Origin: JAOAJC01 sp964481185
GTDB lineage: Archaea; Nanobdellota; Nanobdellia; Pacearchaeales; GW2011-AR1
Length of the DNA: 7,618 nucleotides
Direction of reading: 5' to 3'
Assembly (NCBI GenBank): GCA_964481185.1
Contig: CAYZSY010000022.1
Span: 1 to 7,618, forward strand
Part shown: positions 5,088 to 7,618 of the stretch, piece after piece
How positions within the stretch are numbered: position 1 is the stretch's first letter
Layout of the letters: every line of letters begins with the position of its first letter
Notes under the pieces: model-generated
The model's database searches: none
Seen by the model: only the letters and a program-made list of their open reading frames with translations
What the model was told of the DNA's origin: nothing
Position numbers and translations under genes: made by a program

Positions 5088-5642
5088 CTATTTCTCTTTC
5101 TTGCTTACAGCTTTAACATTCTTGTTTAGCTGCACCATTGCCTCTTCAAGCTGCTGCTTGTTTTTTGTTCCAGTACAAACCAATTTTCCGTTGGAAAACA
5201 ATAAGAAAGTAGCAGTTGGATCAACAAGCTTGTAAACAAGTCCTGGAAATTGCTCCGGCTCATATTCTGTATTCCCAAGCTCTAAAGCAAGATAATTCAG
5301 ATTTAGATTTAATTTTATGCTTCCAGAAGCAACTATATTTTGCACTGTTATTTTTGGCTTGTCAGTTATTTTGACCCCTATTTTTGCTATCTGTTTTATA
5401 ACCTGTTCTATTACTTCCTTTACCTGTGCCACGCTCTTTGTCCCCGTGCATACCAAATTTCCCGACGAGAACACAAGAACAGCAGATTTTGGCTCTTTTA
5501 CTCTAAGCACAAGCCCTGGAAATTGCTCTGGATTATATTCTGTATTATTTTGTGTCTTAGCAAGCTGTGTCAGAGAAACTGGCTTTCCGAGAGAAGTGGT
5601 TGCAACAATATTTTGAACTTTTAGGTTTGACTTTTCAGCCAT
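5088..5642 (-). CDS. tbp: TATA-binding protein (archaeal TBP)
   Basis: General transcription factor that binds the TATA box and, with TFB, recruits RNA polymerase. The 184-residue protein is a pseudo-symmetric tandem repeat. Repeat 1 has QNIVATTSLG (10-19), EYNPEQFPGLV (35-45), LVFSSG (56-61) and CTGTK (65-69). Repeat 2 has QNIVASGSIK (101-110), EYEPEQFPGLV (126-136), LLFSNG (147-152) and CTGTK (156-160). The intercalating phenylalanines F41, F58, F132 and F149 that kink DNA are all present. The acidic tail seen in some archaeal TBPs is absent; the C-terminus is basic (KAVSKKEK). The frame is open upstream to 5726, but the ATG at 5642 gives the normal length and lies 24 bp from a TATA box. 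It is downstream of the ligase gene on the same strand but has its own two promoters. Confidence 0.97.
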   Translation of the reverse strand: MAEKSNLKVQNIVATTSLGKPVSLTQLAKTQNNTEYNPEQFPGLVLRVKEPKSAVLVFSSGNLVCTGTKSVAQVKEVIEQVIKQIAKIGVKITDKPKITVQNIVASGSIKLNLNLNYLALELGNTEYEPEQFPGLVYKLVDPTATFLLFSNGKLVCTGTKNKQQLEEAMVQLNKNVKAVSKKEK

Positions 5643-5660
5643 TGTAATTATTAATCTCGA

Positions 5661-5669
5661 CTTTATAAA
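5661..5669 (-). promoter_or_regulatory. Proximal TATA box of tbp
   Basis: TTTATAAAG on the minus strand, centred about 24 bp before the ATG at 5642; predicts a leaderless mRNA. Confidence 0.7.
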
Positions 5670-5677
5670 TAAAGTGT

Positions 5678-5686
5678 CTTTATAAA
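5678..5686 (-). promoter_or_regulatory. Distal TATA box of tbp
   Basis: An identical TTTATAAAG 17 bp upstream of the proximal box, predicting initiation near 5656 and a leader of about 14 nt. The two boxes are too close for simultaneous preinitiation complexes. Confidence 0.55.
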
Positions 5687-5693
5687 CCTTGGC

Positions 5694-5716
5694 TTTCTCT
5701 CGTCGAGAAAAAAGTT
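5694..5716 (-). terminator. Possible hairpin and T-run between ligase and tbp
   Basis: The minus strand reads T6 (5716-5711), then TTTCTC facing GAGAAA across five bases (5710-5694). Immediately after the ligase stop there is also a T-rich run (5764-5753). Archaeal termination needs T-runs rather than hairpins, so the T-runs are the more likely terminators. Confidence 0.35.
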
Positions 5717-5764
5717 GATAGACCAATATATAAATTATTTCTCAATATACTTAAAATAAAAAGT

Positions 5765-7504
5765 TCACCTCTTCCCTTTCTTTGCAGCCTTTTTTATATC
5801 TTCAAAAGTTGCAATATCGTCAATTCTTCTGTCAGGGCGGTAATGGGTTATTCTTGGAAATCTAAGAGCATATCCCGAGCTATAAGATGGACTCTCCTGA
5901 ATATTCTGATAGTTTACAGAAACAATAATTTTTGGTTTTACTCTTACAAAATTCTCTTTCTCCTCGATAATAATCTTCTTTAAAATATTAGTCATCTCCT
6001 CGTAAGTTGTTCCCTCGCGGTAAACTTCTTTAGAAGTTCTACTGGACAGAGAACTTTTGTTCTCTGTATTTTCTTTCTCCTTCAAGCCAGAGGAGACTTT
6101 TCCAACTTCAAGAAGGTTTTCTCCATCCTTGCACGAAACAATGTAACTTGTCAGCCATCCTCCTCTTTTTCCTGTTCCATATTCTGCTCCAGTTACAACC
6201 AAATCAAGGTCTTTTAAAACAGGCTTTAATTTTGCCATATAACCAACTCTCCTGCCCTGCTTGTAAGGAGCGTCCAGTTTCTTTATCATAATCCCCTCTT
6301 CGCCAATTCTAAGAGCCTCCTGATAAAATTTATCTGCCTCATGCTCATCCCCAGTTATTATCTGCACTGCCGGACGAATCAGAAGCTTCTTCTCATTTAC
6401 TATTTCTTCAACAACTTTCCTTCTTTCCCTGAATGATTTGTTAATAAAACCCTCCCCATTATAATAGATAACATCAAATATGTTTACTTCAACAGGCAGT
6501 TCCTTTACAAGCTTATCTATATCATATTTTCTTTTTATCCTCCGGGATATTGCCTCAAATGGCATATATTTTTCAGTTTTTGGATTATACCCCACAATTT
6601 CAGAATCAAGAATAAAATTATCTCCTTTGATATTTTTTCTTACAGCATCAACAACGTCTGGAAACTGCAAGGTTACATTCTCCAGTCTTCTCGTAAACAG
6701 AGTAATCTCATTGTTTTTCTTGTTAATCAAGACTCTAAAACCATCATATTTTTGCTCTATCGCTGCTGGCTTTCCGCACACTTCAAACGCTTCCTCAATA
6801 CTTGAAACTTTTACAGCAAGCATTACATTTATCGGCCTGCCAGGCTCTAGCCCTATTTTCTTTATCTCCCTCAACCCCTTTGAAGCTGCCTCGAAGATTA
6901 TTGCAAAATCATTTGAAAGGTCGTAAGATTCCTGAATTTTTTCAGCAACATCTCCAGAGTTCTCAAAGAAAGCAACTGCAATGGCATCAATAATCGTCGG
7001 AGCAGCAATCCCTATCTTTAAATCACTTAAAATGGTTCTTGCAATATATTTTGCTTCCTTTCCAGAAGCGCTTCCAAGCAGTTCTGCAACAAGATTAACT
7101 TTCTTCTCAACAGCCCCCTTTCCTTCTATGAACATTAGTTTTCTCAAGTTTTCAAAAACTTTTTCAACACTCAGTTTTTTTCTCACAAGTGTCGTTTGTT
7201 TCCTTTTACTAGCAATTTCCTCTGCAACTTTTCCAATATCGCCAATCTTGTTCAATTTATCAATAATAATCCCTTCCTCAATTCCAAAAGAGTGAGCTAT
7301 CGCTTTTATAACAAGCTGCCTTGACATTCCAATCTCTTTTGTATCGTAGTCAGGCGCAACATCCCCGTTTAAAAGATATATCCACTCGATTTTTCCTTCT
7401 TTTCTCAAAACTTTCAGGAATTTTGCAATTATAGAAACCTTTTCAAGCCTCTTGCTTGTGGAAGAAAGCTCTTCATAAACCACAACAAAATCAAGATAGT
7501 CCAT
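5765..7504 (-). CDS. lig: ATP-dependent DNA ligase (archaeal type)
   Basis: Seals nicks in duplex DNA during replication and repair through an enzyme-AMP intermediate. The 579-residue protein has the three expected parts: N-terminal DNA-binding domain (about 1-215), nucleotidyltransferase domain (about 216-430) and OB domain (about 430-579). Motif I is KYDGFR with the AMP-accepting K252; then TRRLENVT (271-278), motif III DSEIVGY (300-306), motif IV EEGIMIKK (402-409), motif V MAKLKP (423-428), and motif VI-like YALRFPRI (545-552). All key residues are present. Oddity: N479-R496 looks inserted between GLKEKE and EGTTYEEMT and is encoded by two palindromic hairpins. The start is ATG 7504, with AGGTGA four bases upstream as a Shine-Dalgarno site, unlike the leaderless genes around it. 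It is the first gene read from the right edge and shares its strand with tbp. Confidence 0.97.
   Translation of the reverse strand: MDYLDFVVVYEELSSTSKRLEKVSIIAKFLKVLRKEGKIEWIYLLNGDVAPDYDTKEIGMSRQLVIKAIAHSFGIEEGIIIDKLNKIGDIGKVAEEIASKRKQTTLVRKKLSVEKVFENLRKLMFIEGKGAVEKKVNLVAELLGSASGKEAKYIARTILSDLKIGIAAPTIIDAIAVAFFENSGDVAEKIQESYDLSNDFAIIFEAASKGLREIKKIGLEPGRPINVMLAVKVSSIEEAFEVCGKPAAIEQKYDGFRVLINKKNNEITLFTRRLENVTLQFPDVVDAVRKNIKGDNFILDSEIVGYNPKTEKYMPFEAISRRIKRKYDIDKLVKELPVEVNIFDVIYYNGEGFINKSFRERRKVVEEIVNEKKLLIRPAVQIITGDEHEADKFYQEALRIGEEGIMIKKLDAPYKQGRRVGYMAKLKPVLKDLDLVVTGAEYGTGKRGGWLTSYIVSCKDGENLLEVGKVSSGLKEKENTENKSSLSSRTSKEVYREGTTYEEMTNILKKIIIEEKENFVRVKPKIIVSVNYQNIQESPSYSSGYALRFPRITHYRPDRRIDDIATFEDIKKAAKKGKR
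6017..6070 (-). repeat. Palindromic 54-nt insert within the DNA ligase coding region
   Basis: Encodes residues N479-R496. Hairpin A pairs ACAGAGAAC (6046-6054) with GTTCTCTGT (6059-6067) around TTTT. After a 7-nt spacer, hairpin B pairs AACTTCT (6023-6029) with AGAAGTT (6032-6038). The encoded stretch is Ser/Asn/Lys/Glu-rich and falls in a surface loop of the OB domain where archaeal ligases are normally shorter. The reading frame is kept (54 = 18 x 3). Confidence 0.6.
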
Positions 7505-7513
7505 CTGTTCACC
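7505..7513 (-). promoter_or_regulatory. Shine-Dalgarno site of the DNA ligase
   Basis: AGGTGA followed by ACAG and the ATG at 7504. It is the only clear Shine-Dalgarno site before a gene start in this window. Confidence 0.6.
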
Positions 7514-7533
7514 TTTTGATAATTATTAAATTT

Positions 7534-7544
7534 CTTATATAAAG
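7534..7544 (-). promoter_or_regulatory. TATA box for the DNA ligase gene
   Basis: CTTTATATAAG on the minus strand, centred 35 bp before the ATG; predicts initiation near 7513 and a leader of about 9 nt, just long enough to carry the Shine-Dalgarno site. Confidence 0.65.
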
Positions 7545-7585
7545 ATTTGCTATTTAGGAACAAAACATCACAAAATCCTTGTGTT

Positions 7586-7609
7586 AACCATGGGCTGAAG
7601 CCCATGGTT
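7586..7609. repeat. Perfect 10-bp-stem hairpin at the right edge
   Basis: AACCATGGGC (7586-7595) pairs with GCCCATGGTT (7600-7609) around a TGAA loop. It is much more GC-rich than its surroundings. Perfect short-loop hairpins of this kind are found at the ends of IS200/IS605-type elements and in REP-like repeats. No transposase is visible and the window ends 9 bases later, so the assignment is open. Confidence 0.65.
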
Positions 7610-7618
7610 TGCTCAGAT

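Noticed and set aside
6480..6926. Long plus-strand open frame of 148 codons opposite the ligase.
   Set aside because: Antisense shadow of a gene with all ligase motifs; Phe/Ser-rich translation and no promoter.
1..7618. CRISPR array or multi-gene defence system.
   Set aside because: No regularly spaced repeats and no Cas, restriction or other defence genes apart from the two toxin-antitoxin pairs.

Overview
This is an AT-rich archaeal chromosomal window. The evidence is a TATA-binding protein, an archaeal-type ATP-dependent DNA ligase, deoxyhypusine synthase, an intron-containing tRNA with a bulge-helix-bulge splice site, and TATA boxes centred about 24-27 bp upstream of most start codons. 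The short intergenic gaps, the small membrane-anchored surface protein with an 'NVGIG.SSPVARLDV' segment and the protein styles resemble DPANN-type archaea (Pacearchaeota/Woesearchaeota-like). That lineage is an inference from style, not from a search.

Left edge (1-382): a minus-strand tRNA-Arg(UCG) gene interrupted by an 83-nt intron. Downstream of it lies a second copy of the tRNA 3' end, 84 bp away, with two hairpins in between. Next, 383-1393 (-) encodes deoxyhypusine synthase. At 1556-2118 (-) is a toxin-antitoxin operon, a ribbon-helix-helix antitoxin followed by a MazF/PemK-type toxin with a 4-nt overlap. A palindromic operator sits between its TATA box and the antitoxin start. At 2171-3235 (-) is a DHH/DHHA1 phosphoesterase (RecJ-like), and at 3277-4089 (-) a membrane-anchored surface protein.

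Middle, plus strand: a 60-residue two-helix membrane protein (4235-4417), then a second toxin-antitoxin operon (4566-5085) with a small antitoxin and a RelE-type toxin that starts with GTG. The toxin stop codon faces the stop codon of the TBP gene (5088-5642, -) across only 2 bp. The TBP gene has two identical TATA boxes upstream. At 5765-7504 (-) is a full-length ATP-dependent DNA ligase with an unusual 18-residue insert encoded by two palindromic hairpins. The right edge carries a perfect 10-bp-stem hairpin that resembles the end of a small mobile or repetitive element.

The housekeeping genes cover translation-factor modification, DNA joining, transcription initiation and tRNA supply. They are mixed with two toxin-antitoxin modules and palindromic elements. 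Most genes appear to have their own promoter and likely give leaderless or very short-leader mRNAs; only the two toxin-antitoxin pairs look like true operons. I see no CRISPR array, no transposase gene and no multi-gene defence system. The most interesting observation is the two-hairpin sequence shared by the tRNA 3' flank and the DNA ligase insert, which may be an undescribed palindromic repeat that can sit in frame inside a gene.
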